Positions 1-9,338 of a DNA stretch of 33,784 bases are shown piece after piece. This DNA comes from Lysobacterales bacterium (lineage in GTDB: Bacteria > Pseudomonadota > Gammaproteobacteria > Xanthomonadales > SZUA-5), in assembly GCA_022844135.1 (NCBI GenBank), contig JALHMG010000052.1:1-33784 (forward strand), in the 5' to 3' direction. Made by a program: the position numbers and the translations under genes. The notes beneath the pieces were generated by a model. That model was not told the DNA's origin. It saw only the letters and a list, made by a program, of their open reading frames with translations, and did no database searches. Each line of letters opens with the position of its first letter. The stretch's first letter is position 1.

Positions 1-724
1 GGCTCGGGCAAAGACCCGGATCGGCAAAGGCGCGAGATGTCGCACCAAAGACCGGTTGAGATCGATTCGGGGGCAAGTCTGTGACCGATCCGCACCATCA
101 CCAATCAGCGTTACGCTGATCTTGCTGTAGGGGTTACGCTGATTGGCGTGTAGGAAAATTCTGACAAGAACTGCCGGGTGCGCAGACTAGCGGCAATCTC
201 GCCCGGCACCGTCGGCATTCGATTCGCTGCGAGAATTTGCGAGATTTGGTGACTGCACATCGCCGCCTAAAAGGTCGAATGGCGATGAAAGTCGGCATCG
301 TTCCCGTTGTTTCGATGTCTTTGTAGCGCGTGAGTTTGAGAGGTCGGGGACACCCTCCCAATGAGTCTTTCGGCCAAGTGCCGCAAATTTTTCGGCAATG
401 TGTAGTTTGTTATTGTCGATTGCATTACGGTCTATTCCGTCATCAGGCGTTCGGAGCGTTGAGTAGCGTTGCCTAGGCCAAGGTCTTGGTTCCGTCGAGC
501 AAATACACGATGCCGCGATACTTTTTGACGTGCGAGGTACGGTGACCCAAGCGCGCGTTGAGCTACCAACTCCTGCTACACCAATCCCACCGCCCCAGCG
601 TCAAAAAAATTCTCGCAAACTCTCACAGAACCCCTGCAGTCAGAATCTGCGAGATTTCCCCCACTACCAGCCCACCGCAATCCCTGCCACGCTCCTCACA
701 CCTCAGTCGCGCGAAGGAGCCGCT
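1..724. other. No gene recognised; short repeats only
   Basis: I see no open reading frame with recognisable protein features here. Two kinds of short repeat are visible. One is the hairpin ATCAGCG-TTA-CGCTGAT at 104-120, with TTACGCTGATT repeated at 134-144. The other is TGCGAGAATTT at 228-238, followed directly by TGCGAGATTT; the first appears inverted at 607-617 and the second appears again in direct orientation at 648-657. The repeats bracket the upstream side of the lipoprotein gene at 725. They could be degenerate REP-type repeats or remains of an element whose other part lies left of the window. No function can be given. Confidence 0.5.
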
Positions 725-2395
725 ATGCCCACCCGCCCAACGCTGCTCGGAGTCGTAGCGCTGCTCTGCGCGGCGTGTTCGCCTCAATCGGACGCGCCAG
801 CGCCAGCTTCTGCATCACTAGAAGCCACGCCGCCCCCGTACACTCCAACCGCGGTGTTCTGCGCTGATCCATCGATTAGCACCTTGTGCTCGGTGATCCC
901 ATCGTTCATCGGCGCCGACCCGATTTTGTTGGACGTTAACGGCTATCAAGGCCTCAGCAACGACGTGACGAGCGCGGCGAACGATGCGCAGTCGCCGTTC
1001 GATAACATGTCGTGGCAGATGTTTTTGGCGCTGAACTGGCAGGCGAATCAGCCGGGTGGCGATCCGGCCACGGGTTTAAGTGGCAAGGGGCAGGTGGTGT
1101 GGCAGACCTATGCGCGTCCGGAGGATGTGTTTGGCGGTTCGACCGGGCAGTGCCCGAACCCAAATAACCTGCCGCGCTTCAACATCATCGCCAAGTCCGG
1201 GGCGCAGGGTTCGCGCGATGAGGAGTTCATCCAGGCCACGGGTCAGCCGCTGATCGATGTCAACGGCAACTGGACGCTGTTCGAGCGGCGCCTCAATGGT
1301 GTTGAGCAGAGTTACATCACCACGCACGGACTCAACACTTATGCCGGCCAACAGGCCTTTGTGCAGGGCGGCGGCACGGTGCTGTTTCCGCCGGGGGATG
1401 CGACGTCCACCAATGGGGCTGTCGGCGCGATTGAGATGAAAGCTTCGTGGCGCATCGTCAGTGCCAGCGAAGCGCCCAATTACTTCACCATACCGGCGCT
1501 GATCGATGTCGAGGGCGCGTATGTCAGCGGCGGGCAGCCGTTGTGCGCGGAGGTCACGTTGGGATTGGTGGGCCTGCACATCATCCAGGCCAATGTGCAG
1601 CTGGGCGCGCTGCAGCCGAAGTTCATTTGGGCCTCGTTCGAGCACGTCGGCAATGCGCCGACGGCGGCGAATGCGTGCGATCCGGTGGATAACAACTGCT
1701 ACACCAACATCGCGAACAACAACTGCCCGGCGCCGGCTAACGCGGGTAACTTCTCGTTCTACCAAGCTGCGTGCAGCGCGTTGCCGGTGAACACGCCGCC
1801 GCAGCTCGGCAGTGGGCAAACCGCGTTCTTGTGGCAGAGCCAGCCGCCGTATGCCGGCGCGTACACCACCAGCAGCGGCAGCACACAATGCGGCACGCAA
1901 GTGTCGCGCTGCTGGGATATCTATGACCTCACTCAAGACCTCAACAGCGCCTGGCAGCAGCAGTTAAGCGCGATCGGCTCGGTGTTCGCCAACTACCAAC
2001 TGATCGGCACCAACTGGGGCGGGAGCATCGAGCCCGAGCCGGGCAAACTCGACAACCAATCGGTGCCCGCGTTCCTGGGCAACTCGACGATGGAAACCTA
2101 CATCCAGTCGAACCCGAAATTCGGCAACTGCGTCGATTGCCATGCCGGCGCGACCTTGGCGTACACGTCCACCGACAGCCAGGGCAAGACCGTGGCCTAT
2201 GACGCGAACTTCAGCTTCTTGCTGGGGCTGGCAACGCCGCTGGCGTGTACCGATGTGAATGCCGGGCCGATCTGGAACAACAGCGAGGCGGCCACGATTT
2301 GCCCCGGCGTGTGTGCGACGCAAGAAGATCAGTGGAATGGGCAGTGGACGACGACGCAGCCGGGCGCGATGTCGGTGTGTGGGTGTTGTGGGTGA
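725..2395 (+). CDS. Lipoprotein with CxxCH haem motif and C-terminal MVL-type lectin-like tail
   Basis: The protein has 556 residues from ATG 725, chosen because GAAGGAG lies just upstream and the product then opens with a lipoprotein signal ending LLCAACS; the reading frame itself is open further upstream. Most of the chain is not recognised and is rich in Asn, Gly and Trp. A single haem-c motif, CVDCH, lies at about residues 469-473. The last 45 residues read AGPIWNNSEA, then CPGVCA, GQWTT and MSVCGCC, which resembles the mannan-binding lectin repeat of Microcystis viridis lectin (MVL) with added cysteines. A cell-envelope, possibly surface-exposed haem protein with a glycan-binding tail is inferred. 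The gene stands alone between repeats and a convergent gene. Haem attachment and the lectin assignment rest on motif recognition only. Confidence 0.65.
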   Translation: MPTRPTLLGVVALLCAACSPQSDAPAPASASLEATPPPYTPTAVFCADPSISTLCSVIPSFIGADPILLDVNGYQGLSNDVTSAANDAQSPFDNMSWQMFLALNWQANQPGGDPATGLSGKGQVVWQTYARPEDVFGGSTGQCPNPNNLPRFNIIAKSGAQGSRDEEFIQATGQPLIDVNGNWTLFERRLNGVEQSYITTHGLNTYAGQQAFVQGGGTVLFPPGDATSTNGAVGAIEMKASWRIVSASEAPNYFTIPALIDVEGAYVSGGQPLCAEVTLGLVGLHIIQANVQLGALQPKFIWASFEHVGNAPTAANACDPVDNNCYTNIANNNCPAPANAGNFSFYQAACSALPVNTPPQLGSGQTAFLWQSQPPYAGAYTTSSGSTQCGTQVSRCWDIYDLTQDLNSAWQQQLSAIGSVFANYQLIGTNWGGSIEPEPGKLDNQSVPAFLGNSTMETYIQSNPKFGNCVDCHAGATLAYTSTDSQGKTVAYDANFSFLLGLATPLACTDVNAGPIWNNSEAATICPGVCATQEDQWNGQWTTTQPGAMSVCGCCG

Positions 2396-2548
2396 GGGGT
2401 GCGCGTGGCGGATAGGGGAAGAAGGGAAGCCCGATCAGGTTTTAGCTCGACAACGCGGAGCGCTGGAACAGCCACCACCCAGCGGGGGAGGGGGCTGACG
2501 TCACTTCGTACGTTGCGCGGCGCTTGTTCCTGGGCGCTCAGTTGTCGA

Positions 2549-3079
2549 CTACCAGATCAGATCGTCCGGAACCACAAAACGTTTGTAGTGCTCGTCGTCG
2601 CTGGCATCGCTGGCATCGCGAGCCGCGGGTTTGCCGTGATCGAGCGTAATCGCGCCGCCGCGCTCGTAGACCATCGCTGCGGCTGCGCTGGGCAGGAGCG
2701 CGTAGCCGGAGTCGTGCGGAGCGATGACCAGTGCGCCGTTGGCTAACAGTTTGCGCTGCTGCTCGCTCACGAGAATTTCTTTGATCTTGCCGCCGTCGAC
2801 GAAGCGATAGGGCAACTCGCCCTGCGGCGCGACTTTGTGTGTCTCGACGATGACCCGCACTTGCGCGCGCAATTCCTGTTCGCGCGCCTTCGCATTGCGT
2901 TCGGCGGCCAGGGCGCGATCGCGCTCGGCGCGCTCGGCGAGCAATTTGTCGGCATCGATTTTCTGCGCGGGCGGCGCCTTACCGTCGCGCTGCCGCTCCA
3001 GCGCGCGGGCGGCCGCGTCGACTTGCTGCTTCTTGGCGAGGCCGGCCTTGAGCAGTTGTTCTTGGAGAGGATTTCGCAT
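2549..3079 (-). CDS. yaiL: DUF2058 family protein (YaiL-like)
   Basis: A 176-residue soluble protein that fits the DUF2058/YaiL family in length (E. coli YaiL is about 180 residues) and layout. It opens with MRNPLQEQLLKAGL, continues through a long charged helix rich in Ala, Arg, Glu and Lys (about residues 20-75, probably coiled coil), and ends in a compact domain containing PYRFVDGGKIKEI and a final FVVPDDLIW. Members are sometimes annotated as nucleoprotein or polynucleotide-associated; the biochemical role is unknown. The start at 3079 replaces a longer frame opening at 3232 whose first 51 residues do not resemble the family. It is transcribed towards the lipoprotein gene at 725-2395. Confidence 0.85.
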   Translation of the reverse strand: MRNPLQEQLLKAGLAKKQQVDAAARALERQRDGKAPPAQKIDADKLLAERAERDRALAAERNAKAREQELRAQVRVIVETHKVAPQGELPYRFVDGGKIKEILVSEQQRKLLANGALVIAPHDSGYALLPSAAAAMVYERGGAITLDHGKPAARDASDASDDEHYKRFVVPDDLIW

Positions 3080-3256
3080 GGACACTGTGCTTCTCGCTTT
3101 AAGCGCGCCAGAGCTTTCCATTGTAGGGCACGACTGCAACCCGTTCTCAGGCCATGGGAAATCCTGCTGGCGCGCTGACCTCCTGCTGTGATCGACGCCA
3201 TGCACCCGGGTGACACGGCATGTTGTACACATCCACGTCGTCAGCGTAGCCCAAGT

Positions 3257-3282
3257 GCGCGCCGAACGGGCGTTCGGCGCGC
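3257..3282. terminator. Perfect 12-bp-arm palindrome between two minus-strand genes
   Basis: GCGCGCCGAACG at 3257-3268 is followed, after GG, by its exact inverse CGTTCGGCGCGC at 3271-3282. It lies about 85 bp downstream of the oligopeptidase B stop on the minus strand and upstream of the DUF2058 gene. A very stable hairpin is certain; termination is an inference, since no T-rich run follows on either strand. Confidence 0.4.
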
Positions 3283-3367
3283 TGGTGTTCCGTGCTTCCC
3301 CCGAACTACTTCCGCGTCTTTCGATCCGCGGTGCTTCTGGTGGCCGATGAAGCCCAATGTCTCCGAT

Positions 3368-5566
3368 TCAGCGCTCGCCCAGCAATCCCAACATGAACGC
3401 GTAGTCCTCGGCCGTTTCTTCCAGGCGGTTGAAACGCCCGGAGCGGCCGCCGTGGCCGGCTTCCATGTTGACCTTGAACAGAAGCGGATTGCTGTCGGTC
3501 TTCATCTCGCGCAGGCGCGCCACCCATTTGGCCGGCTCGAAATACTGCACCTGGCTGTCGTGCAAACCGGTGGTGACGAGCATCGCCGGATACGCCTGGG
3601 CTTTGACCTGGTCGTACGGCGAATACGACAGCATGTAGTCGTAGTAGGTCTTGTCCGTCGGATTGCCCCACTCGTCGAATTCGCCGGTGGTCAGCGGCAA
3701 GGAGGTGTCGAGCATGGTGGTGACGACATCGACAAAGGCGACATGGGCGATGATGCCGCGATAGCGATCCGGCGCCTGATTGACGACCGCACCCATCAGC
3801 AAGCCGCCAGCGCTGCCGCCAAGTGCGAATACCTTGTCCTTTGCCGCATAGCGCTCGGCAACGAGGAAATCGGTGACGTCGATGAAGTCGTTGAAGCTGT
3901 TCTTTTTCTTCAACAGCTTGCCGTCTTCGTACCATTGCCGGCCCATTTCTTGACCGCCGCGGACCGCGGCGATGGCGAACACGAAGCCGCGATCGAGCAG
4001 GCTCAGCACCGAGGAGCGGAACGAGGGATCCTGGCTGATGCCGTAGGAGCCGTAACCTTGCTGGAACAGCGGCGCGGTGCCGTCGCGCGCGGTGTTCTTG
4101 TGATACACCAGCCACACTGGCACCTTGGCGCCGTCGCGCGCGGGCGCGAAGACGTATTCGGTGACGTAGTTTTCCGGCTTGAAATCGCCCAGGACGGGCT
4201 CGCGCTTGAGCAGTGTGCGTTCGCCGGTGGCGAAGTCCAATTCGTACACCGTTGGCGGCGTCGTCAGCGACGTGTAGCTGTAGCGCAACTTGCCGCTGTC
4301 CAGGTGAGCGGTGCCGATCGGGCTCATCACGTAAGCCGGCTCATCGGCGGCCAGCAACTCGCCCTCGCCGCCGGTGAACGGCAGGACGCGGATCTTGCGC
4401 AAACCACCGGTGCGCTCGTTGACGGCGATTCGATCGGCGAAGACTTCAACACTCTGCACCAGCGCATCGTCGCGGTGCCCGAGCAGCGGCTTGAACGTGG
4501 CCGGATCGCCCGGCACCACGGGCGGGGCGGTCAGCACTTCGAAGTTCTTGCCACCTTTGTTGCTGCGAATCACAAAACGCTCGCCGGCGTCGTCGACCTG
4601 ATACTCATGGCCGCGCTCGCGCGGCAAATAAACCTGGAAGTTCGCGCGCGGGTCTGAGGCCAAACCCAAACGCATCTCAGTGGTCAATGTGGAGCTGGAT
4701 TGAATCGCCAGATAGCGGTCGTTTTTGGTGCGGAAGATGGTGGTGTAGAAGGTGTTGTCCTTTTCTTCGTACACCGTTTCCGCCTCGGCGTACGGGTTGC
4801 CGAGCGTGTGCCGCTTGATACGGAACGGCAGCAGCGTGGTCTTGTCTTTCTCGACCAGGTACACGACCTTCGGATCGTCGGCGAAGACGATCGATGCTTC
4901 GACATCCGCGATCACATCCGGCAGCCACTCGCCGCTCACCATGTTCTTGAAGCGCACCGTGTATTCGCGACGGCCGACGGTGTCCTCAGCGACCGCCATC
5001 AGGGTGCCGTCTTCGCTGAACACGACGTTCGCGGCCTGATAGTAATCGTGACCTTCAGCGCGCTCGTTGCCGTTGAGCGTGATTTCTTCCGGCGCATCCA
5101 TGCTGCCTTTGCGGCGCGCGAAAATCGGATACTGCCGGCCGGTTTCGAAACGCGCGTAGTACCAGTAACCGTCTTCGAATTCTGGCACCGACGAGTCGTC
5201 TTCCTTGATGCGCGCGCGCATCTCCTGGAACAGCGTGTCCTTCAGCGGCACCAGCGGCGCGAAGCGGGCTTCGAAGTAAGCGTCTTCGGCGCGGAGATGG
5301 TCGAGCACTTCCGGTTTGCTGCGAGTGTCGTCGCGCAGCCAGTGATACGGATCGATCCGATCGCCTGCGGGAGACTTCACTGTAAAGTCGACACGTTTGG
5401 CGACCGGCGGAGAGAGCGCTGGCGCGGGCAGCACAGTGGAGGTATCGGGCGGCAGCGCCGGCGCCACTTGGGCCGTTGGCGCCTGCTCCGCTGGCGCGGG
5501 CGGTGTCGACGGCTCACAGCCGGCCAGCAATGCGATCAGCAGCGCATACGAAAGTGGCTTCATCAT
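3368..5566 (-). CDS. ptrB: Oligopeptidase B-type S9 serine peptidase, lipoprotein
   Basis: A 732-residue prolyl-oligopeptidase family enzyme that would cleave short peptides after basic residues. The start is the ATGATG at 5561-5566, because the product then has a lipoprotein signal ending LLAGC, with Cys about 17 residues in; a longer upstream frame has no family resemblance. An Ala/Pro-rich linker follows, then the characteristic WLRDDTRSKPEVLDHL segment and the N-terminal propeller. The C-terminal alpha/beta hydrolase domain holds YGSYG, the nucleophile in GGSAGG (about Ser585), Asp in HDSQV (about Asp670) and His in EAGHGG (about His705), so the triad is complete. E. coli PtrB is cytoplasmic; the lipobox here puts this enzyme in the periplasm, tethered to a membrane. 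Substrate specificity is from the family only. Confidence 0.9.
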   Translation of the reverse strand: MMKPLSYALLIALLAGCEPSTPPAPAEQAPTAQVAPALPPDTSTVLPAPALSPPVAKRVDFTVKSPAGDRIDPYHWLRDDTRSKPEVLDHLRAEDAYFEARFAPLVPLKDTLFQEMRARIKEDDSSVPEFEDGYWYYARFETGRQYPIFARRKGSMDAPEEITLNGNERAEGHDYYQAANVVFSEDGTLMAVAEDTVGRREYTVRFKNMVSGEWLPDVIADVEASIVFADDPKVVYLVEKDKTTLLPFRIKRHTLGNPYAEAETVYEEKDNTFYTTIFRTKNDRYLAIQSSSTLTTEMRLGLASDPRANFQVYLPRERGHEYQVDDAGERFVIRSNKGGKNFEVLTAPPVVPGDPATFKPLLGHRDDALVQSVEVFADRIAVNERTGGLRKIRVLPFTGGEGELLAADEPAYVMSPIGTAHLDSGKLRYSYTSLTTPPTVYELDFATGERTLLKREPVLGDFKPENYVTEYVFAPARDGAKVPVWLVYHKNTARDGTAPLFQQGYGSYGISQDPSFRSSVLSLLDRGFVFAIAAVRGGQEMGRQWYEDGKLLKKKNSFNDFIDVTDFLVAERYAAKDKVFALGGSAGGLLMGAVVNQAPDRYRGIIAHVAFVDVVTTMLDTSLPLTTGEFDEWGNPTDKTYYDYMLSYSPYDQVKAQAYPAMLVTTGLHDSQVQYFEPAKWVARLREMKTDSNPLLFKVNMEAGHGGRSGRFNRLEETAEDYAFMLGLLGER

Positions 5567-5636
5567 GGCATTTATCGAGTCGAAAAGAGCGCGCGAGCAT
5601 ATCGCTGCGTGCGAACGCTCGAATGTGTCATCGGTC

Positions 5637-6770
5637 CTATGTTCTTGCCAGCAGCCGCAGCGCCGCGACCAGCGTTCCCGCGAGCGCAAACGCGGCGGCG
5701 GCTGCGACGCCGAGGTGCGTCCACAGCAGGCCGATGACGATGCCGCCGGGCAGCGCGACCAGGGCGATTGCAGCGTGGTAGGCGCCCAAGCAGGCTGCGC
5801 GCTGCGAGCGCGGCGCTTGATCGGTGATCCACGCGCGCTGGGTTGCGTCGACGCACGCCTCGGCGATTCCGTACAGTGCGAATACGGCGAACAGCCAGGC
5901 ACCGCTCAGGCTCGCCAGCAGCACCATCGCAATCGCATACAGCGCGTAACCGGCGAGCAGCACCGGCCGGCGCCCGATGCGATCGGAAGTGCGTCCGGCC
6001 AGTGGGCTGAGCAGCGTGTAGACCAATTGGTACAGCGCAAAGCCGAGCAGAATGCGCTCATCGGACAGGCCGACGTCGCCACCGGCGAGAATCAGGAACG
6101 CAAAGCTCATGTGGCCGAAGGCGAACGCGCCGCACGCCCAAACGGCGCGCTTCACGCTTACCGGCAATGGCTCATCGGGCGCAGGTTCTCCGTGATTCGC
6201 CAGCGGCGAAACCTGCGGCGACTCGCGCAAGCCAAAAGTGAGCAGCACGGCCAGCAGTGCCGGGATCAATGCGAGAGCAAACAGCTCTCGATACTCGAAA
6301 CTGGCGATCAGCAGCCACACCGTCAGTGCGCCCAGACAGCCGCCCGCGCCGTCCATCGCGCGTTGCCAGCCGAATGCCGCGCCACGCTGGTCCGCCGGCA
6401 CCTCATCGGCGATCAGTGCGTCGCGCGGCGCCGAGCGTATGCCTTTGCCAACGCGCTCGATGACCCGCGCGCTCAAAACCAGCAGCCAGGTGATGGCTGG
6501 GAGAAACAGCAGCTTGGAGAACGCCGACAGCGCATAGCCGATCACCACCATCGGTTTGCGCCTGCCGAGCCGGTCGGACAGCCGTCCGGCGTAGAGTTTC
6601 AGTGCGGCGGCCACGGTCTCCGCTGCGCCTTCTATCAAACCCACGACCGTCGGCGCTGCGCCGAGTACGCGCGTCAGATGCAACGGCAGCAACGGGAAAA
6701 TCATGTTGCTGGAAAAATCGGTCAGGAAACTAATCCAGCCCGACAGCGTGAGGTTTCGCGAGCGCGCCAT
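5637..6770 (-). CDS. MFS transporter
   Basis: A 377-residue integral membrane protein of the major facilitator superfamily. It has about 12 hydrophobic segments and two copies of the MFS loop motif, GRLSDRLGRRKPM after helix 2 and GRTSDRIGRRPVL in the equivalent place of the second half. It opens with MARSRNLTLSGWISFLTD. The start at 6770 was chosen because the longer frame upstream crosses the divergent DUF192 gene. It is shorter than the usual 400-450 residues, with short termini. The substrate cannot be told from the sequence; drug or metabolite efflux is possible. It lies 70 bp upstream of the oligopeptidase B gene on the same strand, so co-transcription is possible. Confidence 0.85.
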   Translation of the reverse strand: MARSRNLTLSGWISFLTDFSSNMIFPLLPLHLTRVLGAAPTVVGLIEGAAETVAAALKLYAGRLSDRLGRRKPMVVIGYALSAFSKLLFLPAITWLLVLSARVIERVGKGIRSAPRDALIADEVPADQRGAAFGWQRAMDGAGGCLGALTVWLLIASFEYRELFALALIPALLAVLLTFGLRESPQVSPLANHGEPAPDEPLPVSVKRAVWACGAFAFGHMSFAFLILAGGDVGLSDERILLGFALYQLVYTLLSPLAGRTSDRIGRRPVLLAGYALYAIAMVLLASLSGAWLFAVFALYGIAEACVDATQRAWITDQAPRSQRAACLGAYHAAIALVALPGGIVIGLLWTHLGVAAAAAFALAGTLVAALRLLART

Positions 6771-6809
6771 GTAGCATTCCCGGCCACTGATATCCGCTAG
6801 GATGCGCCG

Positions 6810-7247
6810 ATGCGCTTGCGAATTGTTGCTCCATGGCTGTTGCTTTGCATGTCCGGCTGCGCCACCGGCGAGCCGACGGTCGTGTTGCGTGGTGAGACCT
6901 TCACGGTCGAAATTGCCGACGATCCTAAAGAACAAGCCCGCGGATTGATGTTCCGCGATTCGATGCCGGCGGATCGCGGCATGTTGTTCTTGTTCGATAG
7001 AGAAGAGCCGCAGGCGTTCTGGATGATGAACACCAAGATTCCGCTCGATATCTTGTACTTCGATTCGAGCTGGACGCTCGTGGGCTGGAGCCTCAATACG
7101 CCGCCGTGCGCGCAGGGTTCGCAGTTCCAGCGGTGTCCGAGCTATCCGAGTGGCGCTCCAGCGCAATACGTGCTTGAGTTGAACGGCGGAGTTGCCGAGA
7201 AGATCGGTGCGCAGCTCGGCGATAAGCTCCAAGTATCTGGCCTGTGA
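6810..7247 (+). CDS. DUF192 family lipoprotein
   Basis: A 145-residue protein with a lipoprotein signal ending LLCMSGC, followed by a DUF192 domain over nearly all the rest. Family hallmarks are [28 protein letters not shown] and [19 protein letters not shown]192 proteins are small periplasmic or secreted beta-barrel proteins of unknown role. The gene diverges from the MFS transporter with only 39 bp between the starts, so their promoters must overlap, and its stop overlaps the GTG start of sdhE by 4 bp, suggesting translational coupling. Confidence 0.88.
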   Translation: MRLRIVAPWLLLCMSGCATGEPTVVLRGETFTVEIADDPKEQARGLMFRDSMPADRGMLFLFDREEPQAFWMMNTKIPLDILYFDSSWTLVGWSLNTPPCAQGSQFQRCPSYPSGAPAQYVLELNGGVAEKIGAQLGDKLQVSGL

Positions 7248-7492
7248 GCGACGATCCAGAACTGAAGCGTCTGTACTGGCGCTGTCGGCGCGGGATGCGC
7301 GAGCTCGATGTATTGCTTTCGAGCTACCTCGACCGCGCTGGCCCGGCGATGAACGCTGCCGAACGCGCGGAATTTACTTCCTTGCTGCAGGTCGAAGATG
7401 ATGCTCTGTGGCGCTGGTTCATGGGTCACGAGCATCCCTCACCGGAGTTCCAGCGTCTTGTCGAGCGCATTGGCAGCACCCTTCGAAGTTGA
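7244..7492 (+). CDS. sdhE: FAD assembly factor SdhE
   Basis: An 82-residue protein of the SdhE/CptB (SDH5) family, which helps insert FAD covalently into the flavoprotein subunits of succinate dehydrogenase and fumarate reductase. The diagnostic RRGMREL motif is at residues 15-21, followed by the helical bundle ([18 protein letters not shown]). The start is GTG at 7244, overlapping the DUF192 stop by GTGA. The ygfX-like gene begins in its last codons, the same order as the E. coli ygfY-ygfX pair. Length and motif leave little doubt. Confidence 0.93.
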   Translation: MSDDPELKRLYWRCRRGMRELDVLLSSYLDRAGPAMNAAERAEFTSLLQVEDDALWRWFMGHEHPSPEFQRLVERIGSTLRS

Positions 7493-7886
7493 TTTGTCGG
7501 TCGGCGCGCGTGAGCGAGCGCTGGCGCTGGCGGCGATGGTTGCCGCCGTGCTGGGGCTGGTCGCGAGCAGCTTGCCGCCAATCATCAAGCTTTGCGTAGC
7601 GATTGCTGCAGGCAGTTATCTCTGGTGGCACTGGCGCGCGGCCGCGCGCCGCGAATCGCTGCGCGCGGTGTTTTATGCCGACGGCTTAGTGGCGCTGAGG
7701 CGCGGCGACGATCCCCCGTTACCTGCGAAACTCGATCAGGCGGCTCGTTTGCTGGGCGTACCCACGTTGACCGTTTCGCAGGGCACAGAGCAATGGTCGG
7801 CGCCCTTGTTCAGCGACCGATTGAGCGCCGGGCAGGATCATCGGCTGCGGTTGTGGTTGGCGATGAATCCGGCGGAGGAGAAGTGA
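7470..7886 (+). CDS. ygfX: YgfX (CptA)-like membrane protein
   Basis: A protein of about 138 residues whose position directly after sdhE and layout match YgfX/CptA: a short polar start ([14 protein letters not shown]), two adjacent hydrophobic segments (about residues 15-50), then a soluble domain ending [13 protein letters not shown]. In E. coli YgfX is an inner-membrane partner of YgfY, proposed as a toxin of cell division proteins, though SdhE function makes that reading doubtful. No good ATG is available: the frame is open from 7398, and a TTG at 7470 (or 7494) fits best, with about 23 bp of overlap with sdhE. Identification rests more on synteny than on sequence. Confidence 0.65.
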   Translation: MAAPFEVDLSVGARERALALAAMVAAVLGLVASSLPPIIKLCVAIAAGSYLWWHWRAAARRESLRAVFYADGLVALRRGDDPPLPAKLDQAARLLGVPTLTVSQGTEQWSAPLFSDRLSAGQDHRLRLWLAMNPAEEK

Positions 7887-7915
7887 TGCGCATCTACAGC
7901 TTAGCGGGAGGGGGT

Positions 7916-8047
7916 TCCGGGGCACGGGGCACGGGGCACGGGCTCAGACCCAGCGATTGCCGTCAGACCGAGTTGCTGCCGGATCGGCGCAAGCGATTCA
8001 AGGTCGACCGGGGTGCCCAGCTTCGGGCGTGCCTCGTGCCCGCTCCT
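7916..8047 (+). repeat. GGGGCAC tandem repeat with inverted partner in the ygfX-lolC spacer
   Basis: GGGGCAC occurs three times in tandem at 7919-7939. About 90 bp later CGTGCCTCGTGCCCG (8032-8046) is nearly the reverse complement, so the spacer could fold into a long stem-loop. CTCCTCGCTCCTCGCTC follows at once. The same GGGGCAC word forms the hairpin after lolD (10010-10055), so it looks like a dispersed intergenic repeat of this genome. Confidence 0.5.
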
Positions 8048-8087
8048 CGCTCCTCGCTCTGTCATCCACCGAAGGCCTCTCATTAGG

Positions 8088-9338
8088 ATGCGTCTCTTCC
8101 ATCCTCTTTCGGCCTCAATCGGCCTGCGTTACACCGGCGCCAAACGGCGCAATCACTTCATTTCTTTCATCTCGCTGGTGTCGATGCTCGGCATCGCGCT
8201 GGGTGTGGCGGCATTGATCATCGTCATTTCGGTGATGAACGGCTTCGAGCTCGAATTGCGCTCGCGCATTCTCGGCATGGTCTCGCATGCGACGATCACG
8301 GAGCCTGGCGCGAGCCTCAAAGATTGGCCACGGGTGGCGGAAGCGGCGCGGCAGAATCCGGAAGTTGTGGGCGCCGCGCCGTACATCGAGCGCGAAGGCA
8401 TGCTCCAGTCCAAGCGCATTTCCGGCGTGATGATTCGCGGCGTCGTTCCCGAACTCGAATCCAGCGTCTCGGAGGTCACCGGCAAGATGCAGCATGGCGA
8501 GTTCGGCAGCCTGGTTGCCGGCGAGTACCACATCGTGCTCGGCAGCGAATTGGCCTATTTGCTGGGCGTGCATGTGGGCGACTATGTGACGCTGATGGCG
8601 CCGCAAGTGCGCGCAACGCCGGTCGGCGTCATTCCGCAGATGCGCCGCTTCCAGGTCACCGGCATTTTCGAAGTCGGCATGTTCGAGTACGACCGCGGCT
8701 TCGCCTTTGTCCATATTGAGGATGCTGCGAAATTGTTCCGCGAAGGCGGCGGCGTCAGCGGCGTGCGGCTGAAGCTCAAGGACATGTTCAAGGCCTGGCG
8801 CGTTGCCACCGACGTCGGTACGAGTCTGGGCGAGGATTATCGCGTCAGCGACTGGACGCAGCAGAACGTGAATTTCTTTCGCGCCGTGAAAACCGAGAAG
8901 TTCGTGATGTTCATCATTCTCTCGTTGATCGTCGCGGTGGCCGCTTTCAACCTGGTATCGACCTTGGTCATGGTGGTGACCGACAAGCAGGCCGATATCG
9001 CCATTCTGCGCACGCTCGGCGCCAGCCCGCGCCTGGTGATGGGCATCTTCATCATCCAAGGTCTGACGGTGGGCATTATCGGCACGCTCATCGGACTGAC
9101 GTGCGGCGTGGTGATTGCCGAGAACATCCACATCATCGTGCCATTCCTGGAACGCACCTTTGGCTTCGAGGCCATGCCGGGCGACATTTACTACATCAAC
9201 CAGTTGCCGAGCGAGTTGCGCTATCCGGATGTGGCGCGCATCGGATTGCTGTCGATCGTGTTCTCGGTGCTGGCAACCTTGTATCCATCCTGGCGCGCGG
9301 CGCGCACACAACCGGCGCAGGCCTTGCGTTATGAGTGA
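8088..9338 (+). CDS. lolC: Lipoprotein-releasing ABC transporter permease LolC/LolE
   Basis: A 416-residue inner-membrane permease of the LolC/E (FtsX-like) family. The Lol complex extracts outer-membrane lipoproteins from the inner membrane and hands them to LolA. The opening [34 protein letters not shown] and the [12 protein letters not shown] segment are typical; one N-terminal helix, a periplasmic domain of about 230 residues and three C-terminal helices follow. ATG 8088 was chosen as the start of the conserved N-terminus. The gene overlaps lolD by 8 bp. Only one permease gene is present, so the complex is either a homodimer (LolF-like) or the second permease is elsewhere. Whether it is closer to LolC or LolE cannot be judged by eye. 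Confidence 0.92.
   Translation: MRLFHPLSASIGLRYTGAKRRNHFISFISLVSMLGIALGVAALIIVISVMNGFELELRSRILGMVSHATITEPGASLKDWPRVAEAARQNPEVVGAAPYIEREGMLQSKRISGVMIRGVVPELESSVSEVTGKMQHGEFGSLVAGEYHIVLGSELAYLLGVHVGDYVTLMAPQVRATPVGVIPQMRRFQVTGIFEVGMFEYDRGFAFVHIEDAAKLFREGGGVSGVRLKLKDMFKAWRVATDVGTSLGEDYRVSDWTQQNVNFFRAVKTEKFVMFIILSLIVAVAAFNLVSTLVMVVTDKQADIAILRTLGASPRLVMGIFIIQGLTVGIIGTLIGLTCGVVIAENIHIIVPFLERTFGFEAMPGDIYYINQLPSELRYPDVARIGLLSIVFSVLATLYPSWRAARTQPAQALRYE

Noticed and set aside
545-595. tRNA-like text on the minus strand (GTTGGTAGCTCAA)
   Set aside because: It recalls a D-arm, but no acceptor stem, anticodon arm or T-arm with GTTCGA could be placed around it.
3188-4657. Long plus-strand reading frame of 489 codons
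   Set aside because: It is antisense to the oligopeptidase B gene, whose triad and motifs are intact; its product has no family-like segments. Long antisense frames are expected at this GC content.
7887-8087. Small gene in the ygfX-lolC spacer
   Set aside because: The frames cross tandem GGGGCAC repeats and have no domain or ribosome binding site.
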